From positions 79,811,501-79,875,500 of the forward strand of contig NC_088916.1 in the NCBI RefSeq assembly GCF_963576675.1: a stretch of DNA of 64,000 bases, read 5' to 3'. The notes under the pieces are model-generated. The model did no database searches. It saw nothing but the letters and a program-made list of their open reading frames with translations, and was not told the DNA's origin. Both the position numbers and the translations under genes were made by a program. This stretch comes from Euphorbia lathyris. Taxonomy: Eukaryota; Streptophyta; Magnoliopsida; Malpighiales; Euphorbiaceae. The stretch's first letter is position 1, and each line of letters starts with the position of its first letter. Below, in pieces: positions 33,627 to 44,735 of the stretch.

Positions 33627-35328
33627 GTCACTACTTAGGGGCAAGTGTACCCCGTTGTATCAAGTAATAATCCGGTTAAGACCGGGTATTGAATCCACGG
33701 GATTTATAACTACAAGTATTAAACGACTCGGTTTTATACGTTATCTAAGCGGTGAATACTTTGAGTTGATTCGGGGAACAACTAAAAACTACTCCTAACT
33801 ACGGGTGAGACAAGTTTATATAACAAACCTCTATGAAATGATGTGGGTGTGATAAGTTATAAATATGACAAATAACGACTCCTAATGCATATACGGTTGA
33901 TGTTTTGCTCTTGCAAAGACGACTACGTGTAGTGTAACCGACCCGTGAAGTACTTAGACTACGTGGTTCCTAGTCAAGGCGTGTCTAATGCTTGGGACCA
34001 GAAATTAGGGCCCGTAAGTTCCGTGGCTTGTCAATTCCTACGGTTTTCGGTTTGTCACTTCCGGTAAGGCAACACCTATATGAATCCCTAAAGATAGCCC
34101 GAATGGCGTCGGAAATCGCGTTCTCCTACACAATAATCAATTATTAATATCAAAACAAGTAACAAACATCAACACATATATAGAAAAGAAGATTATGAAT
34201 CATAAATTATAAATATGGAGAATGTATATGTGAATTACAACCAAGCCTAGTACATAGGAAGAGTGCAAGCTAGCTAGCAAGTAAAAAGGGAAGAATCCAC
34301 CATCGGAACTAGCTAACCGGACTCAAGGCCGTCTCTTAGAACTTGGAGGTGGAGCTTTCGAGCTTGGTGAGCGGAGATGGAACGGAACTTTGACGGAATG
34401 CCGGGATCAACGAGCAAGCTCTCAAGGTGGAAGAGAATTGTTATGTAAACTATAATCTCCAATAAAATAACAAGAACTTAAACTATACAAAAGTTGTATA
34501 TCAAAAAGGGTGTGTACATGAGTGCTAATCACTCTTATTTATACATCAAGATGGGGGTAAGATTGTAATTCCACAAGGTGCAAGTATGGAGGAACATAAT
34601 TTTGTGCAGAAATCCCATAATACGCCCCGCGTATGGTGGTATACGCCCTGCATGTGTGCCCATTCCGTCAGAAATCTCCTGCATGTGGACCAATCCCAGA
34701 TCTTGTTGTCTCAAACACGCCCCGCGTAGACTGGGATGCGCCTCGCGTGTTTGAGACTCTGACTTTTTATTGCTTGATTTGGTCCTTTTACGTCGTGCAT
34801 AGCTTGAGGCACGCCCCGCGTAAATGAGTCTCTGAACTTTTATATTGAAGAATTCCCTCACACGCCCCGCGTGTAAGGTAGTACGCCCCGCGTAGGGATA
34901 GTTGACTCAGGGAGACCATGCAGTCTGACTTTCAGGATTAGGCTAATCATTTCTGACATGTGTCATACGCCTCACGTAGGTTGGCATACGCCTCGCGTAT
35001 GCTGACTAGATTCCACATGGTGCTTGTGGATAGGGCAATTATTTCTGACTCCATGTTTCACGCCCCGCGTAAGGAATGAGGCGCCTCACGTATTGAGTGG
35101 ATTTTCACTCCTTGCTCGTACCTGAAATACAAATCTCGAGAGCCGAGTTAGCTTGACGTTTTTATTTCCTAAATTAATCAAAAACAAGGAAAATTAACTA
35201 AAAGCCCGGAATTTATTTTTATTTCGTTATTTTATTAAAACACTCTATTTTTGTAATTAAACTTATTTATTTCTTCTAAAATTAACCTGTAAATCACGCT
35301 AAAAGATAGGGGTAAAATACCCCTATCA
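33627..35328 (-). mobile_element. LTR of an Athila-like, probably non-autonomous retroelement
   Basis: About 1.7 kb. On the minus strand it starts TGATAGGGG (35328) right after the purine-rich tract AAGTTCGAGGAGGTT (35343-35329). This is the usual arrangement of polypurine tract and 3' LTR. The far end near ggggcaagtgtacccc resembles the start of the LTR at 47070 (gcaagtgcacgg). The exact far border is uncertain because the expected terminal CA is degenerate. It contains the paired motif sites at 34621-35092. Confidence 0.65.
34621..35092. repeat. five 34-bp direct-pair sites plus one single motif in the LTR
   Basis: The 13-mer tacgccccgcgta (with variants) occurs twice in the same direction at each of 34621-34654, 34716-34749, 34861-34894, 34966-34999 and 35059-35092, always with a 21-bp step. 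A lone copy lies at 34810-34822. The internal region of the element has the same motif as inverted pairs. Confidence 0.85.
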
Positions 35329-35345
35329 AACCTCCTCGAACTTTA

Positions 35346-36775
35346 AAGTTTTACTTGTCCTCAAGTAAAAGAAATCGAAAGACAAGGGATTGAGATTATT
35401 AAGAAATAAACCGTTGGTTGGTTTTACCAAGTGCGTGATTTCGAAGTTACAGTTTTATGTAAAGTTTTCGGTAAGTACCTACGCAAACAATCGAGTGACC
35501 AAAACTTGTTTGAAACCTCCATGATCAAAATTAATAGGCAATATTAACGGGGGTTGATTATCTTTTGAGAACCCGATAGTACCTCGCCAAGGGATTTCAC
35601 TCTTACGCTCAAACTTTGGTGGGTCGGTGTTTTAGCACTCTACTTTGCACTTACCCGAGATCACTTTGAGTTTGCATTTTCATCCGGGTTTTTCCTCCTA
35701 TGTTATGGTTTAGACAATACTAAAAATGAACCCGGAGGGGGGTTGTAATGTGGGTGGCTTTTTAGTGGTTAATTTTTGGAAACTCGAGTTTAAATACCAC
35801 TTTAGTGATTGCACCGTATTTTTATTTAGGCCTTGGCGAGTTCGTAAGGTATGGCTCGAAATTGCTCGGGTGGAGCTTGAGAATGCCTTTTTGCTCTTTA
35901 TTATGTTCTTCTTTTTCTTTTTGTTTTGAGAGCGGCACAAAAACGATCTCGAGAACTTATGGTGCTCACTTATTAAGGCCTTGACTTATTTCGGGTGCGA
36001 ATTGATTTTGTTGGTATTTAAACAAGAGAAAAAAAAAGGGTTAATTGTTAAAAGGGTATTAACAAGAAAAGTCGGTTAAGGGGGTTTCCTAGAGGTTGAT
36101 AAAAACGAGAAAAATAAATTAAGAAAAGAATTAGACTAAGTGGGCTCGTTTTATCATCTATTGCCATTTTAACCAAAATAGGTGTACTTAACCCGATATT
36201 AGGTGCAAACTCTATGAGTCGAGTGAAGTCAAAGCTCTCGAAAAATTGTGAAAGGAATAGAGTTCTCGTACAACTCCTTTAGGCTCAAATTACCTCACAA
36301 AATTTTGGGTTCAAATTGTGTACTATCGAGTCTTCGCTAAACTTTCAAACATCCCGTTTTTATTATGGAGATGACATGTGGGTTAGGACTCGATACTTTT
36401 GTTTAGTATAAACCTAGGCTTTGCATAAATTCTAGAACTTCAAAATTAAGACTAAAATTTCTTACTAAAACTGATCCTTTGTGTTCCGTCTTTTTATTTT
36501 AAGGACAAATAACGGAACTTTTATTTTATTTCCGAGGGGGAGGTAGTGTGTCGGAAAAATTTTAGAATCGATAAATTAGTTCAATTATTTTGTTGTTTAT
36601 TTGATTTTTATTTATTTTTATTTTTGTTAGTGCAAAACAAACTGAAAGTGCGGGGTTGCACGACCCTCCGCGTTATTAAAATGACGTCTATTCCAAGGAC
36701 GTCGCAAAAGAAAAGAAAAACAACAACAAAAATAGACATGAAATTAAAATTAAGATTCTTTTAAAGGTCTGGTCC
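35346..36775 (-). other. internal non-coding region of the Athila-like element
   Basis: Lies between the polypurine tract and the ORF, downstream of the ORF in element orientation. There are no credible long frames, and no reverse transcriptase or integrase is visible. An Athila element would normally carry gag-pol, so the element looks non-autonomous. Confidence 0.5.
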
Positions 36776-36954
36776 TACGCGAGGCGTGCCCAGGGGGCGC
36801 CCCGCGTAGGAGGTGGATTTATTCTCTTTTCTGGGCAGAGACTCAAATACGCGGGGCGCAGTAAGAGGGGCGCCCCGCGTGTTTGTGTTTCTGGACATTT
36901 TATGCAAGAAAAAGGAGGGTCACACGGGGCGTACAAGGAGGTACGCCCTGCGTG
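36776..36954. repeat. hairpin triplet 1 (three inverted-pair sites)
   Basis: Sites at 36776-36808, 36848-36881 and 36921-36954 each have two 13-bp arms around tacgcggggcgtg and its complement, separated by 7-8 bp. Starts are 72 and 73 bp apart. It lies 3' of the ORF in element orientation. Confidence 0.88.
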
Positions 36955-37170
36955 AATTTTATTGTCGGTGCAAAATTAAAAACATATTAAAGATAAAACG
37001 ATTACAAAAATAAAACGACATAACACGAAACATAGAAAAAAATTATAAATATATTAAAAATAAAAAGGAAAGTACAAGAAAAACACAAAAGATAAAAAAA
37101 CGAACTACGGAAACATCAAAAATAAAAACGAGAAAGCAAAGAAAATATAAAACATAAAAAGAAATGGAGA

Positions 37171-38481
37171 CTATGGTTGAGGCGGAGGGGGATTTCCGTG
37201 GATGTTGAAGTGGGTGTAGAAGGCGTTGGTGAAGGCGTCGAAGTTGGCCCTATCCGCTTGCCTTTGAGCCTCGGAGGCGTCGAGGCGAGCATCGAGGGAG
37301 TCGAAGCGGGAGTCAAAATGGGCCCGATCACGACATTGGTTCTCCTCCAAAATGTCCAACCGGGCATAAAGAGCATTGAAGTCGTGGAGGGGTGGAGGGC
37401 TGAAATTGAGGCCCATGCTCGAGTCCGAGTCTCCTTCTTCATTGGAGCGGGCCGCCCCCGAAGTCTCACCCGGGCCGGAGGTCGGACGCTTAAGAGACTT
37501 AAAGGCGTTCTTCTCCACGGGCCAAGGCAAAAGGCTCGGGAGGCGATCAAGGGCAGCTTCACCGAGAGCGGAGGTGGCGAAGATGGTGACGAGATGGCCT
37601 AACCCAATCTTGCCACGTTTCCGGGTGGAAATGTGGTGGAGTTGGACGGCCATGAGATAGGAAAGATCGTAGGTGCGGTTATTGGCACAACAATAGAGTG
37701 CCAAAAGTTCGTCCTTGTTGACCTTGGTGGACTCCGACTTCCCCGAAAAGTAGAAGGAGATGAAGCGGTGGAGAAGTTGGAGGATCGGATCACGGATGAG
37801 AGATGGGCGGAGGTTGGAGACATCGTAATCCTCGGACCCGGTGATGGAGGTCCAAAAATCACGAGCGGAAACACCCTCGAGCCAATGTGCAATGCCCGCC
37901 TCCGCTTGTTTGGTGAGATGATTGCGGATCCATTGGGTGTCAATGGTGAAAGGTCGGTTGTGGAGGCGAAAGTTGAAGAGGGCGGCTCCCGGAACATTGT
38001 TGGATTCAAGGGAGGTGTAGAATTCCACGACCAACGAAAAGTAGACGTGGTGGCGTGCCCGATAGTGATCGAGCCAATTGAAAGCATGGAGGCGGTCCTC
38101 GAAGGCGCCCCCAAAATCAAAACGATCAAGAGTGCTACGCTCGATGTAAGGAAGCTCCATAATATGGGCGGGGGAAAGTGTTTGATAATTTTGGGCTTCC
38201 TCTTCGGTGAGGAGATGAAAAGGAGCCCGGTAGACGTGGGTGAGTGGTGGTGTTTGTTCCCGTTCGGGTGATGGTGGTGGTTGTTGGTTTTGTGCGGAAC
38301 GGGAAGACCGGGCCCGAGTGGACCGTGGGGGATACATGTCGGCGGTTTGCTTTCGCCTAACCATGGTGTGATTTGAGGGGTTGAGAGAGTGTGGAGGAAG
38401 GTTGTTAGAAGGTTGAGGGAGTTGTGAGGAAGAAGGAGGAGAAAAGGAGGGGTTTATATAGGGGAGAAGTGGGGAATCCAA
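37171..38481 (-). CDS. Athila ORF1-like retrotransposon protein
   Basis: An intact 436-codon frame. The N-terminus is rich in P, S, Q and R (MVRRKQTADMYPPRSTRARS at 38363-38304; this internal ATG may be the true start). The middle, RFDFGGAFEDRLHAFNWLDH, NRPFTIDTQWIRNHL and LIRDPILQLLHRFISFYFSG with LLALYCCANNRTYDLSYLMA, resembles the ATHILA ORF-1 family found in Athila-group Ty3/gypsy elements. Its biochemical role is unknown. The C-terminal 110 residues are charged with heptad-like LDILEEN and SRFDSLDARLDASEAQRQAD, a likely coiled coil. The frame is undamaged although the rest of the element lacks pol. Family assignment is by recognised pattern, not alignment. Confidence 0.7.
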   Translation of the reverse strand: MDSPLLPYINPSFSPPSSSQLPQPSNNLPPHSLNPSNHTMVRRKQTADMYPPRSTRARSSRSAQNQQPPPSPEREQTPPLTHVYRAPFHLLTEEEAQNYQTLSPAHIMELPYIERSTLDRFDFGGAFEDRLHAFNWLDHYRARHHVYFSLVVEFYTSLESNNVPGAALFNFRLHNRPFTIDTQWIRNHLTKQAEAGIAHWLEGVSARDFWTSITGSEDYDVSNLRPSLIRDPILQLLHRFISFYFSGKSESTKVNKDELLALYCCANNRTYDLSYLMAVQLHHISTRKRGKIGLGHLVTIFATSALGEAALDRLPSLLPWPVEKNAFKSLKRPTSGPGETSGAARSNEEGDSDSSMGLNFSPPPLHDFNALYARLDILEENQCRDRAHFDSRFDSLDARLDASEAQRQADRANFDAFTNAFYTHFNIHGNPPPPQP

Positions 38482-38505
38482 GTAAAACTCGGATTCCCAG
38501 AGGGG

Positions 38506-38684
38506 TACGCGGGGCGTGAAGGGGCCACGCCACGCGTATCCCTCCCCCTAACCTTTATTAACGCGAAAATGGCATGGTACGCGGGGCGTGAAGGGAAGCA
38601 CGCCTCGCGTATCATGCCTCCTGCCCCTTTTTGATGGAAAAAGGGGCGAGGACGCGGGACGTACTTGGGGATACGTCCCGCGTA
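38506..38684. repeat. hairpin triplet 2
   Basis: Inverted-pair sites at 38506-38538, 38578-38611 and 38651-38684, with starts 72 and 73 bp apart, immediately upstream of the ORF in element orientation. In the third site both arms read acgtcccgcg/cgcgggacgt, so a change in one arm is matched in the other. Confidence 0.88.
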
Positions 38685-39020
38685 AGAGGAGGAAGTTAAA
38701 GGATTTTTTCGGTTTTTTAACAGTTTTCTCATTTTTAATTTTATGCTTTATGAGTTTTTAATGAGTTTTTAATTGATTTTATGATTTTTATGTTTAATTA
38801 TTAACTCTTTTTAATATTTTTATGTTTTTCAATTGTAATTAAGGGGGTAGTTAATACAAAATTTATTGTGGAGGGAAGTTGAAGATTTGAATTTGAAGAG
38901 ATGGAGTTTGATTGGATGGAAGAGGAGGTGGAGTGTGGAATGGTGTATGGGGAAGAGGAGTGATGGGAAGTTAGGAGAAAAAGCTGCCATGGGAAGTTGT
39001 AATTCACAACTCCCCGAGGA

Positions 39021-39195
39021 TACGCGAGGCGTGCCCTGGGGCACGTCCCGCGTGTCCTCCCACGTGGCATTTATTAAATGCTAAAGCGTACGCGGGGCGT
39101 GGTAAGAGGGGCGCCCCACGTAACGTGTCTTTTATTTAGAGAAACGGGTCAGAAACGCAACTACGCGGGGCATACTGGGTTGTACGTCCCGCGTG
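39021..39195. repeat. hairpin triplet 3
   Basis: Inverted-pair sites at 39021-39054, 39089-39122 and 39162-39195, with starts 68 and 73 bp apart, in the 5' untranslated part of the element. All three are 13-8-13. Confidence 0.88.
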
Positions 39196-39411
39196 TTTAA
39201 GAATTTTTGGATTATCAATGGGATTTGATTTTCTTTTAATTTAATAAAAATGAAAATAAAAATATGGCTAAAAATAAAAACGAAAATAAAATGAAAATAA
39301 ACGTAAAAATACAAGTTTCAAGTTAAAAATAACAATAACTCAAAGGGGAAAACTAAATCCGTATAAAAAAAGGGTAACTAAATGAAAACAAGTTTATGAT
39401 ACATATAAACA

Positions 39412-39534
39412 AGAGGTTCGAGAAATTCAAACCAATGCTACGTTTAGAGTCGAAATAGCTCGACTTTCTCGTGCGGCGGCTCAATGTAAGTTGTCCGAGT
39501 TGGAACTTGACGGGTCCGAACCTCCACTATTCTG
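39412..39534 (+). pseudogene. unidentified coding-like fragment
   Basis: The plus strand reads EVREIQTNATFRVEIARLSR, then AAAQCKLSELELDGSEPPLF and a stop, in a frame that closes shortly upstream. The composition looks like protein, and an AG precedes the segment as at a splice acceptor. It lies between the Athila-like internal region and an LTR fragment. I do not recognise it. Confidence 0.3.
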
Positions 39535-39544
39535 ATTAAATTCG

Positions 39545-40840
39545 TTTTCTCAAGGTTAATAGAAAAATCGTTAAATGGTTTAAAAAGGTTTCTAATTCTA
39601 ATTTTGGTTATAGTTAAGATTACAATTTATAGAAATTTTGTTTAGATTAAAGTTCATTTCAAGGCTAATTTACACTAAGAGAAAAACACAATTATAACTT
39701 TGATTTGTTTAGGAAAATATAACAAATTTACTCAATTTAAAAGCATTGAACTGTAATCAATCTTTCCTTTCACTTTCGATTGACTACCTTAATCAAATGT
39801 GGTGTTTATATCCGATTAATTGATCTCTCACAATGATCAAATATAAATCTGAATTTGCTTAAGTGCCCAACAAGTTTGTATGAAAAATACCAAGATCTTT
39901 ATAAATTATTTTGCATGAAACACCCATTAGAACTTCTCAAAGAATGTCGATTGACAAATCAAACTTTAGAATGAAATAACAGTAAAAATGGAATTGAATT
40001 AAAAGATATTCATTAGTTTGAATTGAAACGTCTTAAGTTAACAAAGAAGAAGAAGTTTGAATGGCATTTGACTAGGAAGAGTTCCGGGTTGTCAATCCTT
40101 TAATCAACTTCGTAGGTTTGTCAGACCGTGGGTCGTCCCCAATACTGGTTCTTCTCGCTGAATCCTCGAAATATAAATCTTCCAATTGTCTACGAAGCAT
40201 AAACTCGACTTGAGTAAACTCTAATATAAACAATAAAATCTGTATCTTGTATCTATAACTATTTGCACAACTTGTAACTTTTGTAACTTTGTATAACAAG
40301 TTTGTATCTAACTTTTGAACTCTAAATTCTTCCTCTATTTATAATTATCCAAGAGGTGTGCTGAAGAGACGTGTCCGTTGGTGAAGAGTCGCTTCTATCC
40401 GGATGAAAGGATGCGTCGTTTGGAAAATAAAACATGTTAAATGTGCTGAAATGCTTGCTGTTTCTGTAGAGATTTCAAGAATCTCTATAGCCACAAGGGG
40501 AAGAGGAAGGAATCGGGGAAGGGTCGCGCTATTGCTGCTACTGCATATGTCGCTACAGAGATTTTCAGAATCTCTGTAGTGACAGAAACTATTTTCTCCC
40601 TCTTTTGGTTATGTGCTTCAAATCTCTGACGCGACTTTTGATTCTCATACGCGGCTTTCACTAAAAGCTTGATTTCTTACTCATTTCTACTCCATTTTTG
40701 CTCCTATTTGGATTTTTTCAAATAATTAACACCTTGCACACAACGTGAAATCTTTCCAAAATAATATAATTAATATATTTTTTACATGAAATTGACATAT
40801 TTATGCATGCTAATTTAGGTATATTTTGGGCTTATCAACA
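39545..40840. mobile_element. LTR fragment related to the solo LTR at 47070-48608
   Basis: It ends ggtatattttgggcttatcaaca, like the end of the 47070-48608 LTR (ggtatattttgggcttaaca). It shares gaaaaatcgttaaat, 'cgggttgtcaatcctt' and 'ttctcgctgaatcctcg' blocks in the same order. The first 150 bp or so is missing. It holds two hairpin words, at 40464-40490 and 40550-40582, unlike those of its relative in sequence. Confidence 0.7.
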
Positions 40841-40984
40841 AGCATCGTCATTACTCTAAAAAATTATATATCCAAAGCGTAAGAAAAATATCCAAAAAAA
40901 CTCTATCGAATCTCACTATAAAGAGTAGAATAGAAACCATCTTAAAGCTCCGAGTCTAAGATCTTATGATCGACGATAATTAAA

Positions 40985-42850
40985 AACCAAATCAAAGAGC
41001 TGGAGATAGTGAAACGCTTTTTGTTAAGGATGAAATGCACAACCTTATTCATAAAGAGCTCCAAAACGCCAAGGCAGATGTCGACATTTATTTTAGGATT
41101 CTAGAAGTAACAGACGCTAGCTCACCACTATGTGCAGATATTTTGACCAAGCACATTCCAAAGGGATTCAAATATCCCTCTTTAAAATAGAATAATGGAT
41201 TGACGAATCTCATTGTACGCATGAATTTTTTTTGAAGATCTTCAGAGGCCATGATAGCCAAATGCCCTCACGTGTAGACTTTTTTATACCAATCTGAAGG
41301 AAGTCACGACCTATTGGTATGAGCAACTCTAACCTGGATCCATCCACACTTTTAACCAAATAGTGAACGAGTTTGCTGAACATTTTATTACATACAGACT
41401 AGAGATCAAAACAATGTAAGGTATGAACTATTTAGTTAAGAAATCTCATGAATATCTTCATGAATGGATTGAAAGGTTCCAAAAGACAACAATTCAGATT
41501 CAAAAGCTAAATATGGACGAATTCGTTAATGATATGGTCTCAAACTGCATAAGCAAAGACTTATCGAAGGAACTCATAACTCGATGGCCCAAAACATTCT
41601 GAGATCTTATGTGACGGGCCATAGACTTTATAAAGTGGGATGGGCATGAAAGACAGATTGAGTCCGGTTAACACCTCAAATGGATCTAGAAATGACAGAG
41701 ACAGATATGGAAAAAGACCATTAGAGCAATTAGAATGCGACTTCGCACCATTAAATCCTCCATGAAAAGAAATATTATATTCGGGTTAAAAATAACAAGT
41801 AACAGATCTAATACCAGTATAAGCTCAAAACCACTGATTGTCGCCAAAACAGGATGTACTCTGAGTTCTAAAAAAGTGAAGGCTACGACACTGAAGACTA
41901 TGGACAGTTGGGCATAGAGCTAAACAAAATGGAAGAGCAAGGAAAGTTGTATAAGTTCTTAAAAGATCCAGAGAAAGCATTCGAGCAGCGAGATAAACAC
42001 CCGGACGAATACGCACCCAGAGGGTTATAAATGTCATTATCGAAGGGTCTCAAGAAGATAGACAAGTCAAGTGAAAAAGGATTTTTTAGGGCAATAAGAG
42101 GTTGTATGAGTTCAGCTTCGAATTCTCATTTTGGGGCCTAAAAAATCCTTCAAGGTCGTACCGTGGAGATGCTTTAGTTATTGAAATTGTAATTAAGGAC
42201 TTCAAAGTCGAGAGGGTGTTCATAGACACGGGCAGTAAACACCATTGCTAAGAAGGCATTTGAAGCCCTTCAGCTTGATCCTGAATGATTGATGCCAACA
42301 CAATCTCCACTACTAGCAATTAGCGGACACAATGTACTTGTGCTTGGTATCATGAGGATAAAGGTCAGAATCAGGGATGACCGAACAGAGTGGCATATTG
42401 AAACAAAATTCTTAGTAGTTGATATGGTCTTGTTGTACAATGTTATTATTGGAAGGCCCCTACTGTCTGAATTCGTCGGAGCTCTCTTAATCTATCATTT
42501 GGCCTGGAGAATGCCTACATTGAAAGGCATGGTTATTGCGTAGAGGAACCATATGATTGCACATGAGACGTACTAGCCTGATTGAATATAAAACCTTTTG
42601 CAATAGATATAGAAAAAATAAGATTTGCCACGCATGACGGAACTTATTGCTATAAGGTCAGGCCCTTCGATCTCAAAAATTTCGAGGCAACGTACTAGAG
42701 GCTGATGAATAGGATTTTTGAGGATATCATTATCGGTAAAATTGAGATATATGTGGATGACATGATAATTGAGAGTAAAACATTGGCAGAGCATGCTTAA
42801 GATGTTTAAACGGCCTACACCATATTAAGAGACTACATGCTTAAGTTGAA
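40985..42850 (+). pseudogene. decayed Ty3/gypsy gag-protease-reverse transcriptase
   Basis: Frames are broken many times, but the order gag, protease, RT is kept. Gag-like: HIPKGFKYPSLK near 41150 and WIERFQKTTIQIQKL near 41466. The protease has IDTGS at 42222-42236 and, in one 84-codon open frame, LLYNVIIGRPLLSEF. RT-like: RLMNRIFEDIIIGKIEIYVD around 42700-42758 with the YVDD catalytic motif at 42750-42761. It ends near 42850, so RNase H and integrase are missing. Confidence 0.8.
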
Positions 42851-42929
42851 TCAAGAAGTGGTTGGATTTAAAAAGGATTTGCTCGTACCAAAAGGCTACT
42901 AGCTCATTTAGAGTTGTGGGGAAGAGACA

Positions 42930-43690
42930 ACAAAGAACTATGGCAGTGGCCGTAGTGGCTTCCATGATTCACCTGAAGTTTTTGACGTGGTTTATCGAAT
43001 CTCCACCACCTCTGTATTAGCTGAAGGTAGGGGTACGAAACCCCTTAGGCATTAGTTGACGTTGGATTTCTTTAGACAAAGGCGTGCATATATCTGATAG
43101 GACCGAAGAGCCGGTGTATGTACTATATCTGTTTAAAATTTCCTTCCCGGGGATTTCATACATGTCATTTTTACTGACAAGCTTGTCTTCCTCTTCGTCC
43201 TTCAGCTTGTTCCTGTTATGTGCATGTCATGATTAGTTGGAGGTTTCTGAGGAGATCATTTTTTGCTTCTACTCCGCTCTTTTGAATGGTTTCTGTCTGT
43301 TCTTGGGACTTCTTGGGTTTTCCCTTCGCCTAGGGCTTCTCAATCGGAACATATTTTTATGGGGGAGAGGCTCCTGGAGTGTCTTTTAGGTGTTTTTGTT
43401 GATTGATGGTTGGATTCTATAGTGTTATTGAGATTGTTTCGTAAATCTTTTTCGACTTTCCTTAATTGTTGTTTGAGCTCTGCCCATCTCTATCGCATAC
43501 TCTCATGTCGTCCATCTTTTTTGCATGGCCACCAGGTTTTGCCCAAATCTTCCGGAAACTTCATCCACCAGTAGTTGGTATTGAGGTTCCAATTGTGGCC
43601 GACGATCAGCTTCTTGAATGAATTTTTCTCCATTATTTCGATAGACTTCCGATTGGATGCGATTTGATTCTGCCATCTCTGAATTGTTCG
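42930..43690 (-). pseudogene. Ty3/gypsy gag start (partial, decayed)
   Basis: On the minus strand, MAESNRIQSEVYRNNGEKFI begins about 60 bp after an LTR end. Downstream the frame reads MPKGFRTPTFS and SINHVKNFR, like the conserved gag segment of plant Ty3/gypsy elements (I-P--FR-PTF--YDG--DP-DHV--F). It faces the plus-strand element that ends at 42850. Confidence 0.6.
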
Positions 43691-43732
43691 ATTTATCACG
43701 TGTTTTGTTCAAGGTCCACGCTCGCCGCACCA

Positions 43733-44170
43733 ATGATAAATGTATTTATGAACCCATGACAGAAGGTCCAGACATCTTTATGTATCTTCCTGATTGAACC
43801 TGTAAAACAGAAGAAATGGTTAGAGGGGCCGGAGTTCGACGAACCCGTTCCAATGCCTAAGTCAGTAAGTGTTTTCGGAAAGGTTGAATAGGAATGACTA
43901 ATTGTGAGTTGTTGAGTTAACTTACTGTATGATGTGATTATACCTATCTATATACAGGGTCAAACCGAATCCATTGTTCTAGGAATCCTTTACGTATTGG
44001 ACTCCTCCTACTAGGAGTCTGGTTCTAGAAAGTCTTCCATAGTGTGGAATTTTTGACCTAGCCATACAAGAGTTCCTTTTAGCAAGGAGAATTTCCATGG
44101 AAACTTCACAATAGAGCTGAAGGTCCAAATTAGGACACGTGATAATGAATCCGAAAGTTTATAAAATGCC
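43733..44170 (-). mobile_element. LTR of the minus-strand Ty3/gypsy element
   Basis: Upstream of the gag fragment on the minus strand: a TATA-like TGTATATAGATAGG, then CTGACTTAGGCATTGGAACG, a sentence typical of plant gypsy LTRs downstream of the TATA box, and an end at ...catttatca before TTGGTGCGGCGAGCGTGG. The far border is not fixed. Confidence 0.55.
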
Positions 44171-44220
44171 ACATATTTGATTCATTTTATATGATATCAG
44201 CAGTTAACCGCGAACTGAGT

Positions 44221-44735
44221 GGGTGTTTGGTTGCTCCTTTTCATGCTCCTTTTTGCCTTTTCACTTCAAAAGAGAGAGTTTTAGGTGTTTGGTTAGTGAC
44301 CTCCTGTTTACCTTTTACATCTGAAAAACAGCATTGGATGTTTGGTTAGTGATCTCCTGTTTGCCTTTTACATCTGAAAAGCAGCCATTTACAAAAGCAG
44401 AGAATCTCTGCTTTTTGGAAATCCACATTTTTCCAACCGCAAACAGCAAATCGTAACAGCAACAGCAAACAACAATAGAAAACAGTAGGTAAAACAAACC
44501 GACCCTGAATTTGCATTACAGTAATTCCCACTTAAACACTTGAATTGAAACTAATAAATTGGAAGAGATTAATATTACATGAATTCTTCATTAAAGTAAG
44601 ACCCAAAATTTGAAATTTTGAGAGAAAAGAGGAGTTGAAAAATAATCCCTAGAAAAATGACATCAGGTAATGGTAATGATAGAGTAATTAGTTTAAGAAG
44701 CAGGTAGCCTACAACAGCAAACAGACCATTAATGG
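44221..44735. mobile_element. possible hAT-type miniature element with a 53-bp tandem duplication
   Basis: gtgtttggttgctcc at the left, and ...agcaaacagaccatt at the right, look like inverted ends. Inside, a block starting tgtttggttagtga is tandemly duplicated (44285-44332 and 44339-44386) with a few differences. No target duplication was found. Confidence 0.4.

Noticed and set aside
36776..36954. True loxP-type recombination sites
   Set aside because: Only the 13-8-13 geometry agrees. The sequence does not, and no recombinase gene is visible, so I claim no identity.
37177..38271. Long plus-strand frames opposite the Athila-like ORF
   Set aside because: Mirror frames caused by the codon bias of the minus-strand gene; that strand has the family motifs.
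36776..39195. CRISPR-like array of regularly spaced repeats
   Set aside because: The repeats are hairpin pairs in a plant retroelement, with short non-unique spacers inside and long spacing between; there are no cas genes and the host is a eukaryote.
44315..44531. Two overlapping minus-strand frames with cysteine-rich starts
   Set aside because: They cover the duplicated part of a probable miniature element and have no conserved domain.
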